Positions 22,004 to 33,972 of a stretch of DNA of 64,000 bases are shown here, piece after piece. Within the stretch, counting starts at the first letter, position 1; every line of letters starts with the position of its first letter. Source of the DNA: Platanthera guangdongensis (Eukaryota > Streptophyta > Magnoliopsida > Asparagales > Orchidaceae); the NCBI GenBank assembly GCA_039583875.1, contig CM077166.1, positions 82,582,564 through 82,646,563 of the forward strand, given 5' to 3'. Below the pieces are notes generated by a model. That model saw only the letters and a list, made by a program, of their open reading frames with translations. It searched no databases and was not told the DNA's origin. The position numbers and the translations under genes were made by a program.

Positions 22004-23841
22004 ATCCGCCAAAATAAGTCAAGCTACACGACTATAAACAAAGCGCTCCTGGGAGGCACCCCTCGCTTATCTTTTTCGCCCTTTCCTCATTACCTTTGCT
22101 GCTTTTTTCTAATAAACGCAGGGTTTCTGATCGGCCTCCCCCTACGCGTTTCAGGGAAGCTTCTACCCCCTTCCCTTTCTTTTCTTTGTACATATTGTCT
22201 TTCCTTTTTGTTCCGCATACTTACGATACAACATTGGGGACAATGTTGGACTTAAGTATGGGGGTATTTTCGTGCTTTACTTTCTGCACTTCAATTTTTC
22301 TGCATTTCAAAAAAGAAAAATACAAAAAAATACATATACATATAACAATGAAACAAAAAAAAAAATTTAAAAACTTCTTAAAATGAAACAAAAAAAAAAA
22401 TTTTTAATGAAAAAAAAACACAAAAAAATTTTTTAAATGAAAAAAACAAAAATCCAAATTTTTTTTTTGTTTTATTCTCTTTCTCTTTTCCAAAAACTCA
22501 AAAAACAAAACAAAAAATTATTTTGTTTAGTTTCACTTTGTATATATTTTTTTCTTTTTTTTCTCTCTCCCCCTTCCTCATTCTTGTACAAACCTTTTTC
22601 TTTTTCTCCCTTATTTTTGTACATATTATGAAAATTCTCTTAAAAAAATACAAAAAAAAAAGATAATAGTTCAAAAAATTTTTCAAAAAAAAAAATTGAG
22701 AAAAACAAAAATACAAAAAAAAGATAATAAATGAAAAACAAACAAAAAATGATGATAATAAAAACTATAAAAATCAAACAAAAAAATGTTTTGCAACAAA
22801 TAAATTAAATATTCCATACTTAACTTTTTTGCTATCCAAAAATTCTGTTCTGAGTTTATTTATATGTGAATACTATTAATTCTCTGTTTGCTACCCGTTT
22901 GTTAATTATTGATTGAAACATTTAAATAGCCGGGGTTAAGTTTTAAAGAATTCTTTATGCTTTGTTAAAACTAGCGAACTCGTTTTAGGCACTACTTCTA
23001 ATTTTTCATTAATAGGAGCACGTATATTATGTTAGGAAATAACGACTATAGAATTCAATTATTCTTACTTTTAGCTTTCTGAAAAAAATTGGGACGTACA
23101 AATTATTAAGGTTGCTCTCAAAAATTTTTAGGATTACAATCTAGTTTTCCTTTCTCCCCTTACTTTTCATGACCTACTTGGCATGAAAAATTTTATCCTT
23201 AAAAGATCTTATGTAAATGGGAACAAGATTTCGTTCCGTAAACATAGGCACCCAATAATTTTAAAAGATTATATAGGGAGTAAGAGGATAAAATTCATTA
23301 CTCCTACAAATATACATTGGGTTAATTTTTCTTATGAAGTTGAAAAACAAAAATCATATTAGGAAAATAAGATTTCATTTTCCTAATAATCCAAAAGAAA
23401 AAAAAAACATGGAGGTTCGAGAAAAAATTACCTCACCTCAAATATCAAAACCCTATTCATAAACCCACTACCCCCTTAGCCAATTACACGATTCTAGAAT
23501 TAATTCAAAAATCTTTTTGAGAGCATAATTAGTAAATTGTATTATTTCCGGTAGCACTCGTATAAGCTAGAGTTCTTATAATTCCAAACTATTTTCGTTA
23601 ATCTAACCATTACAAATGTTGCCTTCTATTTGATTACATCAAGAAGTCTTTTGGCCAAAACTGTTGCGCTATTTAAATCATCTACATAATTTTAGGACTT
23701 AACTCTTACACCCCGTATATTTATTTCGATCTCTCTTATAATTGATTAAGCGGTAACTAAAACTTAGAGTTCTTTCTATTCCTTATAGATTCACTTCAAA
23801 CTTTTGCTCTGGAATAGCAAAAGCCTAAGTATGGGGGTATT
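22004..23841 (+). other. AT-rich 3' internal region with two purine tracts
   Basis: No gene seen. A hairpin-prone ACATTGGGGACAATGT (22231-22246) and an internal TAAGTATGGGGGTATTTT (22253-22270) are followed by about 500 bp of poly(A)/poly(T)-rich sequence. The true polypurine tract (AAGTATGGGGGTATT, 23827-23841) abuts the 3' LTR. Athila elements can have an env-like ORF here; none is visible. Confidence 0.75.
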
Positions 23842-26800
23842 TGATGAACTGTAAATATACGTATTTTTATGCACATTAATTTAGTCATTTTCATTTATTT
23901 TCGTCGTTTTTACTTATTTTTGTTCAATAAAATGCTCCTATTCTTGTAAATTTTCTCCTAACTTGTTTTATTTTATTTTGCAGAAAAATTCCTAAATCTG
24001 CCAAAATTGGGCAGTACACGCCCGTGACACTTTGGTCATGCCCGTGACCGGGCCGTGACATTGCATTTCCCGTGAAATTACAAAATTTCTGAAGTTAAAG
24101 CTTGACACGCCTGGCGACACGCCCGTGTCACCCGACACGGGGCGTGACCCAAGCCCATGTCCTCTCCTCTCGACGAATTCCGCTCGACGATCGTCGAGTG
24201 TCGACACCAACAGTCACGCCCAGTGTCACGCCCGTGACCGAGGGCGTGACCCAATTTCAGCTCAATGATTTCGACTCGACACTTTCCGCTCGACATTCGT
24301 CGAGTGTCGACCCCAACTGTCACGCCCATAGTCACGCCCGTGACATGGGGCGTGACCTTTCCAGCTGGCCCGACAAGATGCTGCTGAGGACATTTGACGC
24401 AACCCGCGCCCGGTTCTACCTCCCCGACACGCCCAGAGTCACGCCCGTGACCTGGGGCGTGACTGCTGCGAACTCAGCCCGAAGTCAACTTTGCTGTCCA
24501 ATCGCCGGCCGCCTTCATGAATAGTACTGTCACGCCCCCCCTACACGCCCGTGACCGAGGGCGTGTACTTAGAAATTTTTTCCTATAAATAGCCCAGTTC
24601 TGTAAGGTCCAAGGGTTCAGATTTTTGGGCCAAGTTAGTGTCTTTTTGTGGGCTGCATCCGTGATTTTCAAAGCTATGTAAGGAGATTTCTCCCTTTTTT
24701 ATTTCATTTCTTGTTTTGTCTTAGCTTTAGCCCTTGCAATAGCTTGTAATAGTTCCTAAAAATCAATAAAATGTTAGTTTTTCTCTTCATATTTAGCTTT
24801 GGAATGAACACTTGTGCCCACTTTCCTTCTCATTTTTATCCTTGGTTTTATCTTTGTTCTTCATTTAGTTCTTCCTTTATGAAAAGTGTGTGTGTGTGTA
24901 TGAGTGTAACATGCTTACTTTACATGTTTTTTTTACTTGTTTTCATGCTTAGGGATGATAGGTTTTCCTCTTTACATGCCTTTAATTTTTCTCAAGTTAG
25001 GTTTTGTTAGAAATTCATGAAATGATGAATTAGGTTTTTCCTTTTTTTCATGTCTTCTTTTAATTTCTTCAACATCTTCACTCTTATGAGTGTGTAAAAG
25101 AGTTACTAAAGTTTCTTTTGTTTTTTTTTACTTAGCTTTATTTTAGGATGAAAACTTTTTTTCTTCTTTCTCTTTTATTTCAATTTTTTTAGCTCTTTTA
25201 TGAAATCCTAGGAATGGAAATGTTGAAATTTTTATTTTCCAAAAACTTTAGTTTTTAATTTGTTTTGAAAAACTTTTGTCTTCTAAAATTGTAATTTCTT
25301 CTTTTTATTTGTTTTTGGATAAACCTATGCTTGAAAAAGTAAAAGTTTTAATTTTTAGGTAACTTTGATTTTTCATGTTGTGTGTGTGAGTGTAGGTGTA
25401 TAATTTTTAATGCTTTCTTCAAATCATGTAGAGTGTGTGAGTGTAGGTGTTAGCTTTTAATGCTTTCTTTTAATGCTTTCCTTTTATGCTTTGATTCAAA
25501 TTATGTAGAGTGTGTGAGTGTAGGTGTTAGCTTTATTGCTTTCTTGAATTTCTTATGGAGTGTGTGTGTCTGTGTGTATTTATTTCCGCCTACTCATTAA
25601 GAGTTAAATGACGCACCGTTTTCATTTTCAGTCCTACTCGTTCGAGTAGGACTTGTAATTTTTCTTTCTTTATTTTTCCGCCTACTCACTTGAGTTTAAA
25701 TGGCCGGACTTTATTTCCCGCCTACTCATTCGAGTAGGACTTGTTTTTTTTTCTTTCTTTATTTTTCCGCCTACTCACTTAAGTTAAATGGCCGGACTTT
25801 ATAGCCCTGTAATCGCATTTATTTTCTCCTACTCATTTGAGTAGGACTCGCTTTCATTTCAGTCCTACTCGTTTGAGTAGGACTTGCAATTTTCAGCCTT
25901 TATTTACCGCCCCCACTCGTTTGAGTGGGACTCGCAAATTTGAATTATGCAAATTTCTTTCATGTGTAACTTAGTTCCTTTTTAATTTATAATTTGGAGT
26001 GTGCGTGAGTTCTCGTTTTAGTTAACTTTTTAGCTTTCTAAATGTTGTTATTTTTCTTGTGTCCCTTTCTTATAAACGTTTAGTGTTAATTTCGAACTCG
26101 CGCCTCACTAAATTATAAGCCGTCCCCATACCGATGTGTGGCTAATCGCTATTAGCCTCGGCATCGAAGAGCATTGGGACATTTGAAATGATTTATAATA
26201 ATTAAAGTTCTTTATTTTCATTTTAATTTAAGCACTTAAGGTTTACCCCGGGTTTACGACGCGTAGGACCACATAATCGATGTGTGGGCCCTATTTCCGT
26301 AGTCCATATGCTAGCTAGCCGAGAGGCCGTGCATATGGACCGATCACCCCTGGGTAAATAGAGTTGCGTGCATACCCTCGAGAGAGGACTAGCGTAATTC
26401 TACCGGATTGGGTTCCCCACCCAATAGCGGGGTTCTTAGCGTAAAGCGGGCGTTAAGAGGAATCCTTCGTCGGACTAACGTTCGGTCGAATAGTCTTAAT
26501 GTTCAGTTGAGCAATATTCCTAGAGATAAGTGCGCTCACATTTGTGGAACCTCCACGGCCAAGTTGCCTTATTATTAATTTGAAAACTAAGTCTTTTTAT
26601 TATTAAAAATTGTTTTAGTCTTAATCCGATTCGATGCCGAGCGTTAACCCTTCATCGAATATTTTCTAAATCGTTTTTTTCGCTCCTTTGCTTTTCCGCC
26701 TTTTATTAAGTAAAAAAATCCACCTTACTTTCAGTAAAATAATAGTCCTCCCGGAGGAGTAAGAATAGTCAACGCGACCCCGAGAAAAATACGACCTCGG

Positions 26801-26915
26801 TATTCCCCCGAATATCGAGTACTACTTGCGATAGGTGCACTTGCCTACCCGAGCAAGCCCGCGGCGATCGACTCACCGAACCAACCACAGTAAGAGTCTA
26901 TTCGCGGGCACATCA
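23842..26915 (+). repeat. 3' LTR, Athila-like family A
   Basis: 3,074 bp, TGATGAACTG...GCACATCA. It carries the same internal features as the 5' LTR (CpG cluster 24001-24570, TATA 24584-24592, hairpins 25580-25945). Differences from the 5' copy are sparse, indicating a fairly recent insertion. It is the complete version of the LTR. Confidence 0.92.
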
Positions 26916-27025
26916 GATATAAATAGGTTTTCGCCATTGTTTGTTGACACGCTCACCAAAGTTTCGAGTCCAAACTTGTGTGTCGACATCTCTCTTCTCT
27001 AAATTCAAAATTTCTTCAAACCTTA

Positions 27026-29285
27026 ATGGCGCCCAAGCTGGAAGAGAATATTAACGAAGGATATGAGCTCGTGCAACATGCCTTTGATGACGCGGAACCC
27101 GAAATCAAAGGTGTGGTAACTCTAATTGTCGAGACTGGATTGGAATATCTTGTATCAGAACCAATCAAGATCTGGAAGAAGGAGATCCTAGAATTTTTGA
27201 GTGCAGCTTCACTTGATGATACTGGAATCAAGATTAAGTCCAGAGTTCATGAGACCAAAGTCAAGGTCACCCAGAAAAGTCTAAGGAAGGTACTTCATCT
27301 ACCAAGAACAAAAGAGGAAGAAGATGTATCTGCTTCTAAGACTAGAGAGGCATTGAGATGGTGTGGACTAGATTCAAACCTGAAAATTGGATCTGTTTTC
27401 AACAGAAAAGGGATGAATATACAAGGGAAATTCTTATCTGAAATAGTTGGCAAGGTCATCCTGAGCAAGCCTGGAGGTCATGACAGAATTTCAGCACAGA
27501 TGTTCAATTTGATGACAAGGATTATCTTCAAACTTGATACTGATTGGTCTGCAGTTATGTTTGATAAGATAAAAGACAGTATGAAGAAACCCAATCTGGG
27601 TAGAATTCTGAGTCTATACTTAGCTGGTAGTATACCTGAAGTGATGAACCAGGCTGCAGGTTCCAAGATAAACCACATGAGGAGAATGGATTTGAGAATC
27701 TTCTCTAGGTGGGATAGAGTCTTGACAAAAGTAATGCCAACTCCAGTAAAGGACACACCACAGAAGAAGAAGAAGACAACCTTTGTGGCTCAAGAATCCT
27801 CCAGCAGCTCTGAAGAGCAAGTGGTTTTTACTCCTGATGATGAAGAGACTGGAAATGCTGGACAGTCTCCAACAAGACAAGAAGATGCACAGAGGCAGGG
27901 GGAGCTACCCTCAACTAGCCCAATTCACCTGGATCCACTCTAGGGGGAGCCTCTACTTATGGAAGAGCCAACTCCACTAGAGAGTGAAAGGGCAACTCAA
28001 ACCATCCTAGAGGTAATCACTGAAATTAGTTAATTAGATTTCACTATTGAGGAAGAAGTTTTGACTGATTCATTACCTAATGTTCATCAGCAAACACAGA
28101 TACAACCTCAACCACAAGATGTTGTCATGGAGGACACATCTATTGCTGATAAAGTGGTTGATGAGATCAGAGATTCTCCAGCCCTTCCTTAACAGGAATT
28201 TACTTTAGAAGAGATATTCCCTGATCTTGTACAGACAGATCTTGAGAAAGAAATAGCTGTTGTTGAGGGGGAGAAGGACCATATTGAGGGGGAGCATATA
28301 GAGAATGTAGAGGAAACTGCTACACAAGAGACTGAGAAGCCAAAGGATGCTGAGGAACCACAAAGGACTGAGAAGGAGTTACCTCCTAGTCCTAAGGAAA
28401 GAGTAGACATAGTCAGCACATCTGCTTCAGAGGATGAAGAGGCTGTTAGAGCCAAGAAAAGGAAGTTCCAAGTTTTCAAAAGAAGGAGACAGAACTATAA
28501 GAAAGCCCTACAGACAATTTCTCCACAGCCTGCCACCACTACTGATTATAGTTCTCTGATGGTAGCATTGCAAATCAAGCTGGATGAGCAAAGACAAGTT
28601 CTAGAAAAATATGTGGATGAAGGGCATAAATCCCTGCAATTTGATCTGGCACAAGACATCAAGTCAATCAGATTTTAAGTAAATCTTAACAAGAAGGAAA
28701 TGACTGATTGTTTCCATAAGGGAGGAAAAGCAGTAGTCTATCTGGCCACAAATCAAGAGAAAATAAAGACAAAACTTGATGACCTAGAAGTGAAGCAAGG
28801 TTTTGTACTGGAAAACCAGATAAGGATGAATGATAATCTCACTGCTTCTCATAATGCCATAGTAACTGAAATGAAGAATATAGCTACTACTCAGACTGTA
28901 GCAAGTGTTACTGCCAAGGCTGACTTTGACAAGCAATTGCAAGAGAGCCTAACTACTGTTAAAACTGCCATTGAAGACTCTCAAAAGGCTATTACTGAAA
29001 AGCTCCAAAGGTTAAAACCTTTCTATAAAGATGGAGTTAACTATCTGAATGCACAGATAAGATTTCAGAAAGATGATCTGAGGGATCATATAAAGAGAGA
29101 AGTCATAAAGGGGGAGAGGGTATTAGTCAAGGCAGACTCTGATCATGCCAAATGGATTTCAAATTCCATCAGAGCCACCCTTGGATATCCACCCTTATGT
29201 GATGATGACAATGTTGAAGAGTCTGGAATCAATCCTACATACCTTGGAGGAGAGAAAGATGAAGTGGCTCAAGTGATATACCCTC
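27026..29285 (+). pseudogene. SIRE env-like ORF, 5' part, split by an insertion
   Basis: Accessory protein encoded after pol in SIRE/Maximus copia elements; its function is not established. ATG 27026 opens MAPKLEENINEGYELVQ. The first ~220 residues are globular-looking. Ser/Glu/Gln-rich and acidic tracts, a basic KRRRQNYKK patch and a long coiled-coil-like region follow (IKTKLDDLEVKQGF through KLQRL). One frame is kept throughout, with stops at 27941, 28031, 28190 and 28676, all TAA/TAG explicable from Gln codons. The Tat-lineage element interrupts it at 29286. I see no convincing signal peptide or membrane segment, so envelope function is not supported here. Confidence 0.75.
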
Positions 29286-29962
29286 TGTACAACCCCGTGT
29301 CCGGCGAGCAAGGTCACTAGGGAATAGGCAAATCAGGCTGAGGACCATAGGCGAGCTCGGCAGCAAAGGCGGCGAGCCAGAGCTCGGCATCCGTCGACCA
29401 GAGATCGACGATCGGCGACCCCGAGCTCGGCATTCGCCGAGCGACACACAACTCGCATCCTCGCAGTGGAGCTCGGCAACGGTAGGCGAGCAGTACACGC
29501 CGAGGTGGCCAGAACTCCCCAGCTCGCCCGGATGTGTGAGGTACTTTTTACTGTTTTGCCCCTGCTGGTCTGCCCATAGCCCTTCAAAACAGCGGAGTTT
29601 GGCTGTTGGCAGACCCAGCCAAGGGTTTTCTGGTAATTTCATGTCAGTTCTTTTGGTTATTGGCAGTCCGGATTTCAAAAGCTATAAATAGGACCCAAGG
29701 GGTACCCCAGAAAGCAGGTTCTTCCCTGTGCTCTCCTGCCCCAATTTTCGAGTGCTTTCTGAGGGTACCTTAGCTCGGCTTCTGGCTAAGGAGGGGAAGT
29801 GCTCTGAGATCTTCCGGGTTTGTGGTGGGACCTCCCTGCCGAGCCCTTGGGTCTGTTTCTCCTTGTCCCCTTTGTTGTTTTTCTTGCAGGAGCAAAGTAG
29901 GCGCGAGACCACCCCTTCCCCAAGCGTCGAACTCCACAGGAGGCCGGATTCCGGTTTCAACA
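29286..29962 (+). repeat. 5' LTR of the Tat-lineage element
   Basis: 677 bp, TGTACAACCCCGTG...CCGGTTTCAACA. The TATA box is at 29683-29692, about 280 bp from the right end. Only scattered differences from 39442-40118. The sequence after it (TTTTGGTGCGGTGAG) is a possible but unidentified PBS. Confidence 0.92.
29683..29692 (+). promoter_or_regulatory. TATA box of the Tat-lineage LTR
   Basis: TATAAATAGG; repeated at 39839-39848 in the 3' LTR. Confidence 0.7.
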
Positions 29963-30079
29963 TTTTGGTGCGGTGAGTGTGGACAGTGGTCAGCGCAGAA
30001 AGGCTTCGGCGAGCTCAATGACGGGAGGACAAGGATCCGACAGGCCGGACTCGCCGCCCCCTCCCCCCCGCCACTCGCA

Positions 30080-30700
30080 ATGGTGGGGATGTTTGAAGAT
30101 TTAAGAAACGAGGTGCTGACTCTTGTCAAGTTCGCACTCGGCATGCGGGCCGAGTGCTCGACTCCGACAGTTCAGATCGCGGCTGCCCCGTCCTTGGGCG
30201 AGGACGCTCCCGACAGGCGAGATGGGAAGGAAGTGGCCGAGGAGGGTCGAGGGTGCGAGCTCCCCGGGCGCGAGATTTTCCCTAGCTCGGCTGGCCGAGG
30301 TCGGTTTGGCGAGCTGGGCTCGCGAGACTCGCCATCTAGCCCAGTGGGGGGAGGAAGTCCTTTCAGCGAGCTGGTCTCTTCAGCTCCAGTTCCAGATGGG
30401 TTCAGGGAACTCGAGATGTCCTATTACACCGGAAAGGGGGATCCGGTCCAGCATGTCCAATGGTTTGAGGACGTGGTCTCCATCCGTCAGATGTCGGACG
30501 GATTCAAGTGCCGAATCTTTGCCATCACCCTCCGGGAGAAGGCAAGGGAGTGGTTCCACCAGCTACCGGCCAGCTCCATCTACTGCTTCGAGGACCTGCG
30601 CCGAGGGTTCATGCTGAGGTTCACTACCTCCAAGAAGAGGAAGAAGGAGTCCGAGTCTTTGTTCCACATAAAGCAGGGGGTGAACGAGTGCGAATGCCGA
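30080..30700 (+). pseudogene. Tat-lineage gag, C-terminally truncated
   Basis: Gag capsid protein. I prefer ATG 30080 (MVGMFEDLRNEVLTLVKFAL), because the longer open frame upstream lies in the LTR. After an acidic/Pro-rich linker comes the Retrotrans_gag core: FRELEMSYYTGKGDPVQH, CRIFAITLREKAREWFHQLP, then FEDLRRGFMLRF and the SLFHIKQGVNE block. Gag stops there. The next ~85 bp include an inverted copy of sequence from the element's 3' region, and the nucleocapsid and protease are missing. Confidence 0.8.
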
Positions 30701-30731
30701 GCGACGAGTCGGCACTTGAATATCGTCTGGT

Positions 30732-30769
30732 GGCGAGCACTGGTTGGCGAGTTGGAGGGAATCTTCTGG
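30732..30769. other. Inverted 38-bp filler at the gag/RT deletion
   Basis: Exact reverse complement of 39343-39380, which lies near the 3' LTR 8.6 kb away in the same element. It sits between the truncated gag and the first recognisable RT-proximal sequence (VNVDIFAW at 30786). Confidence 0.75.
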
Positions 30770-30785
30770 AGGAGCCGGGAGTTCC

Positions 30786-33700
30786 GTCAACGTGGACATC
30801 TTCGCCTGGAACGCCACGGAGATGCCGGGGGTTGACGCGGATGTGGCTTGCCACCGCCTCAACCTTGACCTGGGAACACGCCCCGTTTAGTAGAAGAAGA
30901 GGTCCACTGCGGACAAGCTGGCGGAGCCCATCAGGGAGGAGGTGGCAAAACTCCTCAAGGTCGGCTTCGTGTCTGAGATTCAGTACCCCGGCTGGGTCTC
31001 CAACGTGGTTATGGTTAAAAAAGGAGACGACTGATGGAGGATGTGTATCGACTTTTCCTTACTTAATAAAGCTTGTCCTAAGGACTGTTATCCTTTGCCT
31101 CGAATCGACGCGCTGGTTGACTCAGCCGTCAGTTTTTCTGTAATGAGTTTTTTAGATGCTTTTTTAGGTTATCATCAGATCAGGATGCACCCCCCAGACA
31201 TTAAGGACGTCTCGTTCATCACAGGGGATGGATGCTACTGCTACAGGATGATGCCCTTCGGCCTGAAGAATGCCGGGGCAACCTACCAGAAAATGATGGA
31301 TAGGGTCTTTAAGGAGCAAAGGGGGAGGAATTTGGAGGTGTATGTAGATGAACTCATGATCAAAAGCCGGTATGTGGACTCCCACCTCCGGGACCTGGAG
31401 GAGACCTTCGCCACCCTGCGCAAATACAAGATGCGATTGAATCCCCTAAAATGTGTCTTTGGGGCCAGTAGGGGAAAGTTCCTGGGGCACCTCCTCACCC
31501 CCGCGGGGGTCGAGCCGAATCCAGATAAGGTCAAGGCTATCTTGGAGCTGGGGTCCCCGCAGAATGCAAAGGAGGTCTAACGGCTGACGGGGAAGCTAGC
31601 AGGGCTGAGTCGCTTCCTTTCACGGGCGGGGGAGAAGTGCTCCCCCTTCTTCAAAATGCTAAGGGGTGGTCAGAGGTTTGAATGGACCAAGGAGTGTGAG
31701 GAGGCGTTCGAGGCCCTCAAAGTGTAGTTGATACAGGCCCCGCTGCTCCAAGGGCCGAAGGAGGGGGAGGACCTATTCTTATATCTCGGGGTCGGGGCGG
31801 AGGTCTTGAGCACCGTCTTGATTATCGAAGAAGGGAAGAGGCAGCTCCATATTTATTACGTGAGCCGGTTCCTGAGGAAGGCCGAGCTCCGGTATCCGAT
31901 TTTGGAGAAGCTAGCTTTCGCCCGGATCATCTCGGCCAGGAGGCTGCGACCTTACTTCCAGGCGCACTCAATTCGGGTAGTGACCGACCATCCCATCCGC
32001 AACATCTTTGAGGGGGTGGAGCATTCAGGTAGGCTGGCTAAGTGGTCGGTGGAACTGAGCGAGTTCGATGTCTCCTTCGTTCCGCGGCTCTCGATCAAGG
32101 CTCAAGCTATGGCCGACTTCTTGGCCGACTACGTGGTCGAAGTAGTAGAGGAAGAGCTCACCCACCCGACTCCTTGGAAAGTGAGGGTGGACGGAGCCTC
32201 AGGGAGGCATTCCCTTGGAGTGGGGGTGATCCTAGAATGCCCTCAAGGAACCCGAATCGAGCAGACTGTGGTGGTACACTTTCCCATTACCAACAACCAG
32301 GCCGACTACGAGGTCGTGATAGTAGGGCTTCGCCTGGCCAGGGAGCTTGGGGTGTCGGACGTGGAGGTCCTCACTGACTCCATGGTAGTAGCTTCCCAAA
32401 TCAACGGGGAGTTCGAGGCAAGGGAGCCCGCCCTGCGATCATACTTGGCCAAGGTAAAGGGGGTCATTGGCACTTTTCAAACTTTCACCATCCGACACGT
32501 GACCAGGGAAGAGAATGAACAAGCCGATCAGCTAGCAAAGCATGGTCCCCAGGTGGGGGGCACCATCACCGACCTATTCCGCCCCTCCATCGAAGAAGGG
32601 GAGCTCATGGAAATCGATCAGCAAGCTTCATGGATGGATCCAGTCGTGGTCTTCCTCTCCACAGGAGAGTATCTAGAGGGGGTAGATAAGAAGAAACTGA
32701 GGCACAAGTCAGCCTATTACCTCCTCCAGGACGGGCAGCTATACCGGAAGACCCTCTCAGGGATGCTAGCCCGCTGCGTGACCGAGGGAGAAGCGCGAAG
32801 GATCTTGGAGGAAGTCCACTCCGGGGAATGTGGGAGTCACTCCGGGAGTCGGACCCTGGAGGGGAGGATAGTCAGGCAAGGGTATTTCTGGCCCACCCTG
32901 GGCCGAGACGCCACTGAGTTCGCAAGAAGATGTCATAAGTGCCAGCTATTTGCCCCTCTCCAGCTGCAACCAGCCCAGTGACTCAGAAGTATCACGACCC
33001 CATGGCCTTTCGCAATTTGGGGAATGGATTTGGTTGGGCCGTTCCCCCAGGCCAGCGGCCAGAGAAGGTTCCTCTTAGTGATGATTGACTACTTCTCAAA
33101 GTGGATGGAGGTGAAGGCATTGGCCAAGGTGACCTCCCAGATGATCAGGAATTTTGTTTGGGGGGAGATCATCTATCGCCATGGGCTGCCCCAGGCCATC
33201 GTCACGGACAACGGGCCCCAGTTCGCTAGTGCCGAGTTCACTAGTTTCTGCGAACAGCTTGGAATCGATCTCAGGTTCGCCTCGGTCCATCACACCAGGA
33301 GTAACGGGCAGGTGGAGGCCGCAAACAAGATCATCGTCAACCTCCTCAAAAAGAAGTTGGAGAACTTGAAAGGGAATTGGGTGGAGCAGCTTCCTGCGGT
33401 TCTTTGGGCCCTAAGGACCACCCCCAACAAAGCTACGGGAGAGACCCCCTTCAAACTCTCCCACGGGTGCGAGGCAGTGCTCCCCATAGAATTCGAAGTC
33501 CAAACACCGCGAGTCATGGCAGCAAAAGAAGGCCGTGAGGAATGACAAGCAGAGAATGAAGAGGAACTGAGGCTTTCCCTCGACATGGTGGAAGAGGTAA
33601 GAGACCTTTCCGCTATCTGGCAGGAGGAGGTGAAAAGAAGAATGGCCAAGTACTTTGACAAGCATGTCAGGGTCAAGAGTTCGTGGAGGGGGAATTGGTG

Positions 33701-33880
33701 CTGAAGAAAGTAGATGCGGCAGGGAGGTCAGCATCCGTAGGGAAGCTCAATCCCAGCTGGGAGGGACCATTCATTGTAAAGGTAGCCTTGGGGTCAGGGG
33801 GCTATCGACTCCAAAATGTAGAGGGCGAGACCCTGAGTCTCACCTGGAGTGGGGACGACCTCAAACGATTTTTCCCCTGA
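30786..33880 (+). pseudogene. Tat-lineage pol: RT, RNase H, aRNase H, integrase
   Basis: RT: VNVDIFAWNATEMPGVD, GWVSNVVMVKK, WRMCIDFSLLN, YRMMPFGLKNAGATYQ. The YxDD box reads VYVDE (about 31338-31352), so the second catalytic Asp is Glu. RNase H follows (about 31728-32110), then a second, archaeal-type RNase H starting WKVRVDGASG (about 32176). Integrase has CHKCQ, then GMDLVGPF, IVTDNGPQF and NGQVEAANK with D-E spacing of 35. The tail contains NPSWEGPF. One frame holds from 30786 to 33545 with stops at 30888, 31032, 31578, 31725, 32979 and 33543; it shifts near 33660. Protease is absent. Confidence 0.85.
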
Positions 33881-33972
33881 AACATGTAAGCAGCACTTTG
33901 ATTATAATAAATTCCTTCAAACTCTCTGATATTATTGTAACTAGCCTGCATGGTGGAATGCGACGTATTTTG

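Larger units (their letters stand above)
18321..26915 (+). mobile_element. Athila-like gypsy element, family A, internally deleted
   Basis: Two ~3.07-kb LTRs (18321-21387 and 23842-26915) start TGATGAACTG; the 3' copy ends ACATCA. TSD GATAT at 18316-18320 and 26916-26920. The interior keeps only the integrase C-terminus (21400-22003) and an AT-rich 3' region with polypurine tract. PBS, gag, protease, RT and RNase H are deleted together with the last ~7 bp of the 5' LTR. It lies in the pol/env-like spacer of the SIRE element. The same family recurs at 59711-64000. Confidence 0.9.

Noticed and set aside
29822..30079. Upstream extension of the Tat gag ORF
   Set aside because: It begins inside the LTR and lacks gag similarity; ATG 30080 is preferred.
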